Shown piece by piece: positions 21,595 to 34,281 of a stretch of 64,000 nucleotides of DNA. Source of the DNA: Gracilaria domingensis (Eukaryota > Rhodophyta > Florideophyceae > Gracilariales > Gracilariaceae); contig VCMS01000257.1 of assembly GCA_022539475.1 (NCBI GenBank), positions 43,976 through 107,975 on the forward strand, read 5' to 3'. How positions within the stretch are numbered: position 1 is the stretch's first letter; each line of letters begins with the position of its first letter. The notes below the pieces were generated by a model. It did no database searches, was not told where the DNA came from, and saw nothing but the letters and a program-made list of their open reading frames with translations. Position numbers and translations under genes: made by a program.

Positions 21595-24500
21595 TTTTAA
21601 AAGCTGGAAGTAAAATTTTCACAAAAAATCTAGAAAAACAGGAGCAGCATCCAGCTGTTTTGTAATAAGAGATACAGGGAGTTTTACAAAAAATTAACTA
21701 GCGGACCAGGTGCAAAGTCTAGCGGAACAGAGATCTAAACTAGCGTTCTGGGAACACCGAAGACTCTTCCAGGGTTGTACCCTGCGGGTTGTCAACCTTC
21801 TCCCGACGGGACTCAGACGACTCGCCGGTAGTCTTCACCTGCCCAGCAGGAGGCTGTTCGGCAACGGCAGATGCCGGAGCAATCCCATCAGTGGGAGGGA
21901 TTAACTGTGAAGCAAACGCGATCCAGTAATCGGCGCCTGATGCATCTCATAATGAGCACTGATCCCCTTGGGTGACGTGGCGCACAGTACGAATGGCACC
22001 CCCATTTTTGGATAAATTTTGGAAGAAGTTTTCAGGAACCTTTATAGGTAGATGTGAGAATTGGCTCCCGGACACGAGCGGACGCTGGACTTCGTAGCCG
22101 ACATGTAGTGCAGATACTCAAGGTGTACCCGCCGGGGTTGTGCACAGGAACCCTGACATTGGGTCGTACACGTGTTTGAACGTCGAGAGGTGCCCACCAC
22201 AACTGTAATAGTAATAGCTTAATTATTGGTAGATTCCTATATAGGCTCGAACCATGTCGCCCTGGAGCCCACCAAGTAAACTCATCTGAGTCGCGTCCTA
22301 TCTCCCACGACCGGGCTATAGATATTGGTTGCCTACGTAGGTTCACCACTCCTTGCGGAGGGTAACCACAACTGGTCTCGACATATCTGTAGAGCAATCG
22401 CGATTTCGCATTTGTGACGTGTTCCGTCTCATAACACCTCGGCTTTCTGAGTTGCCTCTACAGCAAGGTTATGAATTTAGGTGGCATTCTGACACCATAT
22501 GGCATGGTGGCACCCGATGGGTTTGATAGACTGGTAACTGGTTGTGGCAGTGGATCGCGTGTACGCGTGTATGGATTGGCTCTGTTACAGAGAAAATTAA
22601 ATTGGTTGTTAGAATTAGTGCCCACCAAGGCGGGTCTGCACAAGTGCAACACGTGCGTGGCTCTGGTGTATTTGGCACTACTTAGTTTAATTATTTAATT
22701 TAATTTGTGGAAACCTACTTAGGTGATGGTGACTTCGCCGTCACCACCACAAAGTAAACTCAACCTTGTCCGCGGCTCTGACTTGAGCACCTGCGCGTAA
22801 TGCACAACTCCGCGAGGAGGGTCACCGCGTACGGTTTCGCTTATTTCATCCCCAAGGGATCACTCAGGTACCCTGATCTAACACAACGTTTGTCCTCGGA
22901 CTGTGTTCGCACATTTACTTGCGAGTGTCTGCTACTCTGGTGTTCAGATATTGTACCGACTCTGTATAGAGGTCTGCCGCGTGGGCTCAATACACATCGT
23001 CACCCTCGGCCCGGGTTTGTTGCCGCTTGTCGCACGACCCCGCCTTCGGGTTCATCCCTTTTTCTTTTCTTTCCTTTTCCCTTTTTCAATCCTTTTCCCT
23101 ATCTTTTCCCTCTTTTTCCAGGCACCCCGTCGACCTTGGTTCCTCCCCTTCCGCCTCCGATCAGAGATCTCCGACTCTCGGACGTTTGCTTACATATCCC
23201 CTCTTGGCGATTCCCGCCCTCACCTCCGTGGTATTTCCGAAGTACGGGCGGTTTTACACCGGCGCTATCCGTATACGGAGGGCTCTTCTGCTGAGTCTAC
23301 CTCCCAAGGGAGCAAGGATTCGAGCACCTTGAGTGGCATTTCTTCCAAGTGGGATTTGCACTACAATATCTACCCCTCAGGGTCCTCAAGAAAGCCTACG
23401 CTTGCACCTAATGTCTGATTCCTTGCTACTGTTCCGCTAGTGGCTAACATCGAGCTTCTTGGCCAAGGAGTGGCCTCGCTCTGGACATAGCCACCTGGTT
23501 TGGGTACCGCTTCCGCCCCCGTACGGGTATCTTTTAGCCTCGCTTTGGTACATCTTTTTGGCACCACTGCGTGGTTGTCGCGCCGCTATCGGCCCTGTTT
23601 CCGCCGGTTGGCCCGGGCCGTTGCTGTGCTCCGTACTCGGTTCTTCGTGTATACCGTCCCACGGTTGCTTGTTTGTGATCCTATCTTTAGGGCTCTCTAT
23701 CTCGCTATCCACCTGGGCTCCGCTCCCTTGTCAGTTTCACCTCTGTAGGTATAGCCAGTGACAGTCTCCGGTCTCACAACCGGCTTGCTTCTCGGTTGAG
23801 CACGGACAAAGGGCTGTGACACTGAGACTGCCAATATAGGGAGCAAGACTTGGACATCCTGTAGATCATCCCCATTTGCGGGTTTGCTCTACATTAACGG
23901 GGAAAAAGGGAGGGTCTGGCGCGCCGGTGGGTTCGACGTCCGCAACGACGGCCTGTTACCCAGAGTAGATCCAGAGCAAACTGGTTTCCTCGAAGGAGGC
24001 CGACTATCCGTCGGATTACCACCATTGGTGGAACGATTGCGAGTGATTGCAGGCTCCGCAACTAAGAGCTTCCGAGACATTCGTACCTACACCAACAGTT
24101 ACATGGGACCTTCCGAAAGAACGAACCGCAAAGAGAGAACACAGAATTGAGTTAAACTTCTAAGTCATAACACCACTTTGTACTGCAATGACTGCAAGCA
24201 GAAAGACACGACGAAGACGTTCGGGATCTTCTTTTACGGAGGCCCACCAAGAGAACAGAGCTTCTCTAAAATGGCGCAACGAGCCGAGCCGGGTTTGAAA
24301 CAGGGGCCAAAACGCCATGACAAAGCGTAGAGAGTTGGGTAAGAAAGCATAGCCTGTGTGCGGGATATAACTCTCTAGGGGATCCGTTTCATGACGTTGA
24401 GAAGGAAAAGAAAAGAAGAGAGGCACTTTTGTGCATGAGATAGCTTCAAGAAAAAAAAGCAGAAAGGTACGGTGTGCAGCGGAAAAAGTTTTGTACACGG

Positions 24501-26727
24501 TCGAGGCGACAAAAAAGGTTATCACTTCTACGATTTAGTTTTTCTAGCGGACGCAAGGCGAATAGCCAAATTCCATCGCAGCAAGCAGTCTCTCCGATAG
24601 AAAGTTGTGCAACGCCGAAGTCGAAAAAGGATAGAGCCGAGAATTTGAAGTAGGAATGAATTGGTTTCCGTAATTTTACTGGTCGTGTGAACAGCGACAA
24701 CAGCGCGCTAAGTAGTACGTTCTTTCAATTGAATAAATAATATTTTTTGAAGCACCTACTAATTGCTGAAAGATCTGTAGTGTAGTGGTCAATCTTCCAT
24801 GAGTTATACCGTATTTTACGTGCTCGAACCATCTTGGTGGCAACCACTAGTTATTACTAGTCATATATTTGTGTGTACCCGGCAAAACCGTAGACGTGAA
24901 TTAGAACTAAGGCTCGGCAAATTGGGAATAGATAAGCCTTGCAATACATAACGTAAATGTAATGAGACAAGAGTTGTGACCTTTCATTAGCATACAATAC
25001 AAGATTGTATTGAAAAAGCAACAAACATGTAATTAGTCAGATTGTATCATAATGCTTTTACTGGGAATTAAATATGGAGAAGAAATGTCTCCAGGAAAAG
25101 TATGGCAGAGAGTTCCATATGCTCCTTAAACTAGAAATCAATAATTGATGATAAATCATTACATGGGCAAAGATTGCTGAAAGCAAATTCATTAAGATAG
25201 TTGACCGCAAAACGTGTTTTCAAAAAGGCTCTTATCGTCACCTTGTAGTCGCAAAAAATATATAGAAAAGCATTACGCGGTTATTTAAGAACGCATTGAG
25301 TAAAATAATTAAAACGTGTGAGTTTATCTTGTCTTGTATCACAGTAGGCCTTGAATATTATCTCGATAATTGTCTTTTATATGAAATAACATGATAAACC
25401 AAGCTCTACGCGTAAGCTACATATTTTACTACGCAACTTGTGATAACGTTTGTTCGGAATGACTATAGATAACATCAATCGTCGTGACTGGCTCAAAAAT
25501 GGAAAACTTCTTTGGTTAAGCATTATTAGACTTGAAATGCGAATCGTTTGATCGCGGCGCTTTTCGCCGCGAACCTATTTGTTCTAGGAGCGTATTGGTG
25601 ACTACTTGCAAGTAGGGGCCAAAAAGCAAGAGGTCAGGCGAGTTTGGCGGTAAATATTGTTTGCGACTTTAAGACTAGTCCTACAAAACGTTGATGCTTT
25701 TGGATTGAGCAAAGAGAATGGAAAAAACGTTATAAACGAGATCATTTGTAAAGTTCCAGACCATAGAGGTTGCTTTTGATGGCCTATAATGCGAACTAGG
25801 TCGTTGAGAAGCTGTTTGGTGGACTGTACCTGGAGGTCTAGACAACGTGAGTACTTTTATGAATATAGTTCAGATCTAGGGAGTCACAGTGTGGTATAAA
25901 TGGCTATGCGTGGCTACAGTCCACATCCGAGCTCCGGTTTAGCTCAGTCGTTTTACACTTACCTACCATACACGGAGTGATAGTCATGTCAAAAATGGCC
26001 GTAGTCAGCCAGTCAACAATCCGGACCTGATTTGTACAGAGTTCACGATTTGTTAAAGTATCTTTTTGTTAAAGTATTTTTGCTTTTTTTTTAAGTTTTC
26101 TGTTCATTTTTAAATATTTTTGAAAACTTTAAAGTTTGATAAATAATCCTTTAGAATGAATATACATTGTCAAAGCCTAAGCAAGTTGACATATATGCTT
26201 ATATATCTCAAAGCAGGGGCAGTGCAGTTCAATATCTAAGCAAACACTCTTAGAAGAAGGACCAAGGAAAGTGTGAAAAAATGTGACTGACTACGAATTT
26301 TTTTGAGCGACTTTAACTTTTTGACTTGGTCAAAAATTTAGTCACAAATACGGCCCTGAGATCAAGACGCGTAAAGGTCTCGTTTCCTTAGATGTGCAGT
26401 CTACGAAAATTAAAAGGATCCAGAATTTGTTTTATTGGTATCTCAGACCCCTTTGAACCTATTGGAGCAGTTCAAATGGTTACCGTGCCAGACACGTATG
26501 ATCTATCTGTTACAGCAATGAAGCTACAAAAGCGAAAACCCGCCTACCGATATAAAGCCTATAAAGTAAACTAAATTTATATACATCCGCGAACGTTTAT
26601 AGATACCAAAGTCGTGTTGTCTGTCTATAATTCAAGCCATAAGCGCGCCGATACTCACACTTAGTAAAAACAATAAACACAACCTTCACTCATAACCGTT
26701 TTAGTCTCAGGCTCCCAACACACCATT
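21595..26727. other. 5.1 kb without recognisable genes
   Basis: The left part (to about 24.1 kb) is of moderate GC with pyrimidine tracts (23040-23150). The right part is AT-rich. Open frames overlap one another on both strands without any domain. A perfect hairpin lies at 25552-25572, and a smaller one (GGTGAC-TTCGCC-GTCACC) near 22722-22739. The stretch is presumably degenerate repeat sequence. Confidence 0.5.
25552..25572. repeat. perfect 8-bp stem hairpin in AT-rich DNA
   Basis: TCGCGGCG, a five-base CTTTT loop, then CGCCGCGA. It is a GC-rich island in AT-rich surroundings, with no T-run after it. Confidence 0.6.
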
Positions 26728-27515
26728 ATGATGCCTCGTGGTCCTTAACTTACAAATGAAGAAAAAGCTGCCATTCTGGCTCATCACTATCACGTTATGA
26801 GCCACAGAGAGATCGCAAAAGAGGTGAATCGTTCCCGAAGCTGCTCACAAAAGTTCCTAAACTGCCTACACCCACAACAGCAAAAACAGTTTAAATGTAA
26901 TAGAACGTTGACTGTAGCTGTTGAACGTTGTTAGCGCTAACGTTACAGTACTACTCAATGCTTGGTGCTACGGATCTGGCAGAGCTCGGCCAGACTCCAC
27001 GCACGAGCCACCCAGACCGACGACTATCGTCTATCGTATTACATTAAAGCACGAAACAAAAAACTCACTCGAAACGAATCCAGGCTTACAATTCGACAGG
27101 CCGCACGTACCAAATGCAGTGCGAAGAATCTACAAACGAAATACAACTTGCCAGTATCCGTCCGCTGTATACAGCAGATATTGAACGGAGTACCATATTT
27201 GAGGTACCAGCGACTGCTTAGAGGTATATATAGGAAAAAAAGTTCACAAAACTTCTAGACTCGAATAGGCGATAGCTAAGCTAGACTTTGCCGCAGTTAG
27301 GTGGAAAATAGTGGTTTTCTCTGATGAGAAGAAGTTTAATTTAGACGGCCCTGATAGGCTAGCCCACTACTGGCATGACTTAAGAACTACATCAGAGATA
27401 TTCTCGAAGAGACAGCAAGGGGAGTGATTTATTGATTTTTTGGGGCGCTATTAACTATTATGGACAAAGGGATTGTGATTTAACTGAAGGTTTACAGAAC
27501 TCGAAGAAGTATTGT
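26728..27515 (+). pseudogene. dead Tc1/mariner-type transposase
   Basis: The N-terminus reads MMPRGP, then a TAA stop, then LTNEEKAAILAHHYHVMSHR and EIAKEVNRSRS, which is the standard Tc1 helix-turn-helix start. At about 27010-27230 come ESRLTIRQAARTKC and ILNGVPYLRYQRLLRG. At 27300-27430 comes the catalytic stretch [20 protein letters not shown] with [18 protein letters not shown], followed by a stop where family members have the GGG-VMVWGA segment, then GAINYYGQRDCDL. Internal stops, frame changes and a missing C-terminal third show that it is dead. Terminal repeats were not found. Confidence 0.88.
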
Positions 27516-30500
27516 GTGACTTTTGTGGCCTTTTTTGTTTGGAAGAACCGGAATTAAGGGTGGAAGAAGGGAGGGCAACTGGTTGGAGGTGTGAAAGAGA
27601 CGGGTTCGACATTGGTGGGTTTTTATTTTTGGTTCTATAAGGTTTTCGGGGACTGTACCTTCGTAGTGTACAGGCCTTGCCAGTCAGCGTTCATCTCAAA
27701 ATCTCGGATAGAGCCAAGGAGGTGAATCGATAAGCGCGTGGAAGCAGTGGGAGATATGCGGAAATTTGCCAAAGGTGTCTGCTAGAGTTCTTTCAGGGCT
27801 GTATTTTTGTACAGTGGGGGTGCGTCATGACGACTTGTGATTATCAGAGTTTCGGAAAATTATTGATTACCGCCGCTCTCTCTAAGATGATATTCCGATG
27901 GACGTCTAACTGGCCGGTCAGTGCCTGTGTGATGACATCCATTCTTGCCATAAATGGCGTTTCACCTTGACGGTAATAGGGATGTAAGGATGTAATGGTC
28001 ACTTCTCATGTTATTATAGGAGATAATTTTCGCAGGCTGTTGCGGTAACTACTCTGTGTAAACCAGTTGACCTCCCAAGAATGGACACGTTGAGCCTCGA
28101 GAGGCTTTGCTCGACTCGTTAGTTCCCTATCAGTAAACGGTACGTCCACGACTGGACCCGAAGCGTCACCAAACACACTAGCTTCCCACCAATTTCTCCT
28201 TCCTGGTCTCGTGAGTAAATTATTGAATGCTTTCGATATACTGGGGAATGTTCTGACCATTTTTCGAATGCAGATTCGATACCTCTCATGAATTGGACAC
28301 TAGGAAGGTATCATACATCATATACTAATAATCGCTTAATTTGTCTGGAACTGCGCCAGAAACTTGGAGTACTCGATCTCAAACCTGCTTGGTGTGTAGC
28401 CGAAGTACTGTGCCTCGACAACAAGACAGTCTATTGGGCCTGCAGTTAGCCTTCTACAAGACAAAACAATAATTTTCTGATTAAATGTATTAAAGGAAGC
28501 GGTAAGGTCCTTAAATGAGGGAGTTTATACAGACTCGAGAACACTATTATAAGAAAACAGGTCCAACGCTTTCGGTTCCATCCCGTCCATTACCCTGGAC
28601 ACGTGCGGCATTTTTATACACTGTAACGTGGAAGGCGACTACGATGTCCAATTGACATTGCGCAAATGCAAGTGTGCAATCAAAGCACACAGTGCATGTG
28701 CGCTTACTGGACTGAGGGCTTACAGCTTAAAGGACGCTTTCAAAAGTCTGAAGTTCATAATTATGAAAATACCCTTTGCATCGATATAAAACCATCTACT
28801 ACTATATTAGGTCGACACATACCGAATTGTTTATGCCCATTCACTCTAGTAGTATCTAGTACTGCTATTCCGCTGACCACCACATTGAAGACATTCGGTC
28901 GAAGTGCCGCGATAATTACCAAACGTCTTCTTCTACCAAGAGAGATAATCTCCTGGTACTTTCTCCTTATTTTGTGGTTCTGTAATTGTGAAATACGTAT
29001 CTTGAGTCATGAATCTGACGGCGCAGGCCAGAGTGTTGCCTGACATGCGGGGGATACCTTGCTGTCGCTGATCATTCAGTTTCGGTCAGCCAAGACAAAC
29101 CCTTTGGCACATGGAAAAGTTTGTAGTTGAATATCAGAAGCAACAGTTAATTTTTCCCGTTCCATATATCAGAAATTCTCATATCCGGACAGTTGAGGAG
29201 CAACTGGCCTCTCGCTGTTCTTGAATGTCTTATACGGGATTCCATTTCATCCACTGTTGGACCGATGTCAAACAAATGAAACGCAAAATGTTCCTTTTAT
29301 TCAGTATTAATTTTGAACCATGATATTGAGAATAAACGGCATTTCTGTTCTTCTATAACGAAGGAGAACAATTTTCCATGAGATTTAAGCTCTGGTTCCA
29401 AGCTTCTGTGTAAGGGACCTTTTTCTGAATGTGCCGGTAACCATTCTAGAAAAGACTCAAACAATTCCGAGAGAGATTAAACGTGAAGTGGTCGATAATA
29501 TAACAGGAAGTAGTTCATTCCAGCAATCTTTTACGTGCAATGTACTCGTCGATGTCTGGGAATTATAATTACATTATAATTGACGAGACCAATGATTTAT
29601 GATGAAGAACATAGGGTACCTGAAGAAATCGTTTCGAGCACCACAAAATGTTTCCCAAAGGAAGTAGAAATGAGGAATGAACGCTCAAGTAGTATTCCGT
29701 TTAAGAATAGTCAAGGCTTGTATTGATTCAAAGATCAGAAAATGTGAAGATATGCAATTCCTCTCTGTTATTGTCCAGATTTTTTTTGAGAGATCAACAG
29801 AAGAATCTAAGTTTTCTATTGTCAACAGATCAGTATCGGTTTGAAATCATTGCCGCAGGAGCTGCAGTCAGGAATACACATGGCACGTCTTGAAAGCTCA
29901 GGACTGAAAAGTAACAATGTTCCACCTCTTTGGGCTGTTGTCCTTCCAACATAATTTCTCGCAAGACGGGGCTTGTGCTCTCTTCCTACATTCGCTATCG
30001 ATTCATAGTCTTGGAAAAAGGTTTTGCTCGCTTTCGAAGTCCTTGGGAGATTTGACGTCGTAACTTTTTTCTCTCTTTTTTCGCAGACGTCAGCATTCTG
30101 ATACGGAGTTAAAGAAGAGATTGAGGTAAAGGTTTCTCTCCTCAAGGAGGCCAAGAACACGAGCAGCTACGCTCGAAATCAAACCTCAGACACTGTTGTT
30201 TCTCCTTTGCAGCCTGTTCGTAGAGTTACTAACGATTGTGGGCACTGTGTACGTAGGGCGTCGAAGGACTATTTTTCGGGGTCGCTCTTGACATTCGTAA
30301 ACATTCGTGCCTGGCAGCTTTGTTATTGCATTCGGTTGTAACAGGGAGATTTGCTTCAGTGTCATAGATGATCAGCTCATTTAAGTTTCCCGTAAGACAG
30401 TTACGGAATCCAGACGCTCTACTCATATAATCTAGAAGGGAAGAGTTTAGAATACCTACAGTAACGAAGAAGGAGTAGCTTTGTGGCCTAATTGTACTTC

Positions 30501-31888
30501 TTGTTCTTCTTTATTGGAGACACGTTACGCCTTTTTCCTCGTCTCGCCTAGGGTTTGCTTTAGACCCTCGACAATCTGTAACGCTTTCCTGCGAGGGTAG
30601 CCGCCGATCTGTGCTCGCGTTGCACACACTGAGCTACTATGTTTTTATTCTAAAAAGGCGTTAGATCTTTGGCGAGTTCCCCGTCTTTGTGATGTTCCGT
30701 CTCCGATGACTCTTCTTTTCGTCTCATCTTCCTTCAGAAGTATCTCTTCATTCATCCTCTTAAGGCTTTCGGCTGAGGAATACACCACGACAAGGCGCCC
30801 TGCAGTTAATGTACTGTTTGCTATAATAAGGGAGTATTTTGTTGAGAGAGAAAGTGCTCATGTTCAGACCGTTTGGCTGCCATTGTTTAGTTGAATCTCT
30901 CTAAGTTTAAAATGCTTTTCTTGTCAGCTGATCTCAGCTGTCTTCTCTTTCTCGTGAAAGCAACACAGCGTAGAGAGGATTCGTAGTCTGTCAAAGAGCA
31001 AAGGTAGCTTTAATTCAGCATTTCGAGCTTCCCATTGATGAAAATAGGACGCAGCGAAAGTAGCCGTTGACGTCAGATATTCAAAGAAGTGAGGCCGAAT
31101 GGCCAACATGTTCTGAGTAACTATGATTTGGACTCTCACTTTGTTCACGGTGTTTGGACCGATTCGAAGTCCTGTTAGTGCAATCCGCGCATGACTTTGC
31201 GTTCGAACATGAACCGCACATAAAAGAAAAGAGCAACCCCAAGTATCGATATCTAGACAGATATGTGGAAGTTGTGGATGTCGTTAAGGTAGTCATGAGG
31301 ACAACCGACGGAGGGAAACAAGCAAAGACAAGGGCGCGTATAGTTCTCTTATAATAACAGGGAGTACACATAACGATATATCATTGTATGGTGCAGTACC
31401 AGAACGAAATATAAATGTTGCTCAAGGCAAGGGCTACCATGTACCGAGTTTCTTTTGGAAGATGTGAGACGCTGGATACGGCTGTGCTTGACTTCCACAA
31501 ACAGGCACTGTTCGAGAACATATCTTTGTAATTGGTTTCTTGTGCAAAAATGGGAGAGCTGTGAAGAAATCGATTATTTGCATCCACAGACGAAAACAAG
31601 TGAAAGAATACAGGGAAGAGCACGATGTTAAAGAGAGGATCACGAGACTGTCTGTTATCGGAGCTGGAATTCTCTCTTCCGGTTACAACGAAGTGTTTGC
31701 GAAGTAGACGAGTTTCATGTATGGACGAGTACCCGAGAGCTTTTGGTGAGACTCAATACGGAAAGCAAGGTGAGCGAGAAGACTGGAACCAAAGAGCAGC
31801 AGACATGCGGCGCTATTGCATTCCATGTTTACATGGTGTAAACGATAAACGGCTCTCAGAGTTCGCTGGCACTCACCAAGTGTTGCAT
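27516..31888. other. 4.4 kb intergenic, nothing recognised
   Basis: Scattered open frames below about 125 residues, none recognisable. A possible Cys-rich coding remnant lies at about 28560-28780 (TCGIFIHCNVEGDYDVQLTL, then KCKC). It is too short and broken to assign. Confidence 0.45.
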
Positions 31889-32794
31889 TTATAAGTCTAT
31901 CTTATATGGAGCATCCAAGTCGATAGTTCCGCAATCGTCAACCTTAACATCTTCCTTCGGACGATCCATCGATCCAGTACGCAAGCTCTCCAATCGATCG
32001 AGCACGTCACCTCCTGAAACAAGCTTTCCAAACACTACATGACGCCCATTCAACCACGGAGTATCCTTGAAAGTGACAAAAAACTGTGCACCGTTGGTAT
32101 TTGGGCCTGCGTTAGCCATTGATAGCACGCCGCGTCCAACGTGCTATTGGGTTTGTGGAGTAACTTTCGGTTAGTTTCAGCAAAGGCGCACATATCGAAA
32201 TACGGAAAGTGTTGGCTGCATATCATACTCTTAAGTTGAAATTCTCGTCTTCAAACTTGGCACCATAGATGGATTTTCCGCCAGTACCATCGCTATTCTC
32301 GAAGTCACCTGAGGGGGCGTAAGAAAGAGCGTAAGCAGTGACTCATGGTCAGAACTGAAATCTCGCGACTTGGCACTAACGGTGCGGATTGGAACGAAAA
32401 TGTATGAGGCTTACCTCCTTGGGCCTAAGTAAAGATTCGTGAGAGTGAGACACGAAGACATGTCAGTTCAGGAACGGAGATACGGACACATTTGCGCGAT
32501 TTGAGCCGCGCTTGTGGCTACGATAGAGTGGTGATAACGCACCATGAAGCCTGGAATGATACGGTGGAAAGTGCTGTCCTTGTAGCCAAATCCCTCGGTG
32601 TGAAGTGCGAGATGTTTGAAGTTCTTGGCGGTTTTAGGAACGTCTTCACCGAAGAGGCCGAAGACCATTCGACCGACGGGCTCTCCACCGATGGACATGT
32701 CGAAGAATACATGGTCCGTAACGGTAGGGGACGTCTTAGCGCTGGTGGAGAGGAAGAGACAGGTGAGCACGGACGCGAGGAGAATAAGAGCCAT
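31889..32794 (-). CDS. secreted/ER cyclophilin (peptidyl-prolyl isomerase)
   Basis: Four exons on the minus strand: 32543-32794, 32415-32424 (only 10 nt), 32229-32308 and 31889-32143. The GT-AG introns are 118, 106 and 85 bp. The joined frame gives 198 residues. [20 protein letters not shown] is a clear signal peptide, so the enzyme works in the secretory pathway, where it speeds proline isomerisation during folding. Cyclophilin landmarks are present: FHRIIPGFM (catalytic Arg), QGGDF assembled across the micro-exon, [31 protein letters not shown], the Trp of [14 protein letters not shown] that binds cyclosporin, and the matching His. The protein ends KIDL, only loosely like an ER-retention signal. 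The downstream ATG of MALIL was chosen because sequence before it lacks an ATG and the signal peptide starts there. Confidence 0.93.
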
Positions 32795-33207
32795 GGTGAG
32801 CTGAGATGGCAAGGGTCGCGGCTTCGGGCGCAGGCGATCGGAGTGGAGTCAGACAGAGCGAGGCTGGTGAACCGAATCGTTGAAGAGCCGATCAACCCGT
32901 TCAGCCGGATCGCTACCGAAGGTAGATATCTCGCTATCAGCAGCGCGACTTGGATTATTGACTGACATGACAAACCATTTTCTTGGCGAAATCGGGACGC
33001 GTGTCTTACCGTTACAAACGCGTTCCACGCGGATCGCCAACTGTATCTAAAGATTCGAATAGATTCTATACCGATTACCAAAACGGCGTGACAACCTGCG
33101 AACCACCGCCAGTTTTGGTAGAGTACCCCTGGCATATGGGTTCGTTTTGAAAAAGCTTCGCTATCCGAGTTGGTTTGCGAATCGCAACTTGCGATGATGA
33201 TGGTCGG
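32795..33207. other. upstream region of the cyclophilin gene
   Basis: No gene seen. Presumably the cyclophilin promoter; open frames here are antisense shadows. Confidence 0.4.
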
Positions 33208-33348
33208 GATCTGTGGCAGATAATACGATCATCAGATGATCGGAATATCTGGCGCAGATCGCGGATGATCGCATATCTGCAGCACATCTTCGATGATCGG
33301 ATATCTGCCGCAGATCCTAGATGATCGGAGTATCTGCCACAGATCCTG
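33208..33348. repeat. 28-29 bp minisatellite with an inverted first copy
   Basis: Four direct copies of GATGATCGGATATCTGCCGC-AGATC-N3 start at 33235, 33264, 33292 and 33320. Immediately left (33208-33233) is one copy in the opposite orientation, giving a palindromic junction at about 33234. Confidence 0.92.
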
Positions 33349-34281
33349 GACACATCGTCAGCTCGTTCATTCGTCATTCGTTGTCCTCCCGCAGTTTCCA
33401 CTACTTACGAACGTAGGCTATGGGGAATTACCCCACCGCAAAGGTCGCCCAGATCGTTTGCAGCCCTGCGCAAGGCTGTGGCGATGATTCATTCGCCCGT
33501 TCGTGTCCCCCTTTTCAAACGCCAGCCACAGCTTTGCTTTATTGACACATTCTCCCGACTCATCAATTTTCCGCTTTCACTGGATCGAAATCCATGCCTT
33601 TGGTGCCTGTGAGGTCAATCCAAACCTACTCACGATGTCTTCCACTGGATGGAAACCGATTCCTGTGACCTGCGAGCTCAATCCACTTCTCAAATCCGTC
33701 ATCATGTCATCATTCAAATCGAGTATATCCAAGTGCTGCGCGTTCGGCACCACTCAGTAGCACCGAATCGGTATAAGGATACTCTCAAATCTATCATCTC
33801 TAAACCGTTATTGCCTTCGTGTCACTCCCTCCCACCTTTGGCTGTTTTCTATCTCTGTAGCAACGATCATTGTAAGATCATACGCCGTACTAATAAGTTT
33901 TTCACGAGACAGTTCCACAATTCATATGACGAATCCACCGCATGTGTCATCAGCTCTCGCGCCGTGCTGGCTTTTAATTATATCGATCAAGTGCAGGTGC
34001 ACGTTGATTTGTTTGTTCCTTAAACCAGTTTACGTATCATGTAACGCATTAATTTAATGTCTTCTGCCTCTATACTCTCTGCTATTCCTCCTCAACGTCG
34101 GGGTTCCCGCCAGATGGGGCTTGTCCGTGAATAGCGACACGACAACATCGTTTCCTTGTTTCCTATAAAGCACCGACAGAATGGAAACTCACGTCAACCT
34201 TCACTATCACTCAGCCGTCGAACAAGTGCCGCTCGAAACGGTGGTCGCAATAGAACCGAATTTGTTACTTCAATCAACGTA
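33349..34281. other. upstream region of the zinc-finger gene
   Basis: No recognised gene. A short ATG-initiated frame at about 34181-34280 (METHVNLHYHSAV...) overlaps the extended zinc-finger frame in another phase. It may be an upstream ORF or an unresolved first exon. Confidence 0.4.

Noticed and set aside
22230-22270. tRNA-like GGTTCGAGCC on the minus strand
   Set aside because: Flanking bases do not form the 5-bp T-stem or an acceptor stem.
22800-23760. Overlapping plus-strand frames of 80-170 residues
   Set aside because: Phe/Ser/Pro-rich frames over a pyrimidine tract, without domains or consistent codon use; treated as chance.
26280-26357. Possible transposon end reading CAGGGCCGTATTTGTGAC on the minus strand
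   Set aside because: No matching opposite end could be located, and its orientation does not bracket the Tc1 remnant.
28560-28780. Cys-rich segment TCGIFIHCNVEGDYDVQLTL...KCKC resembling KDZ-transposon cysteine clusters
   Set aside because: Too short and followed quickly by stops; the resemblance is only to cysteine spacing.
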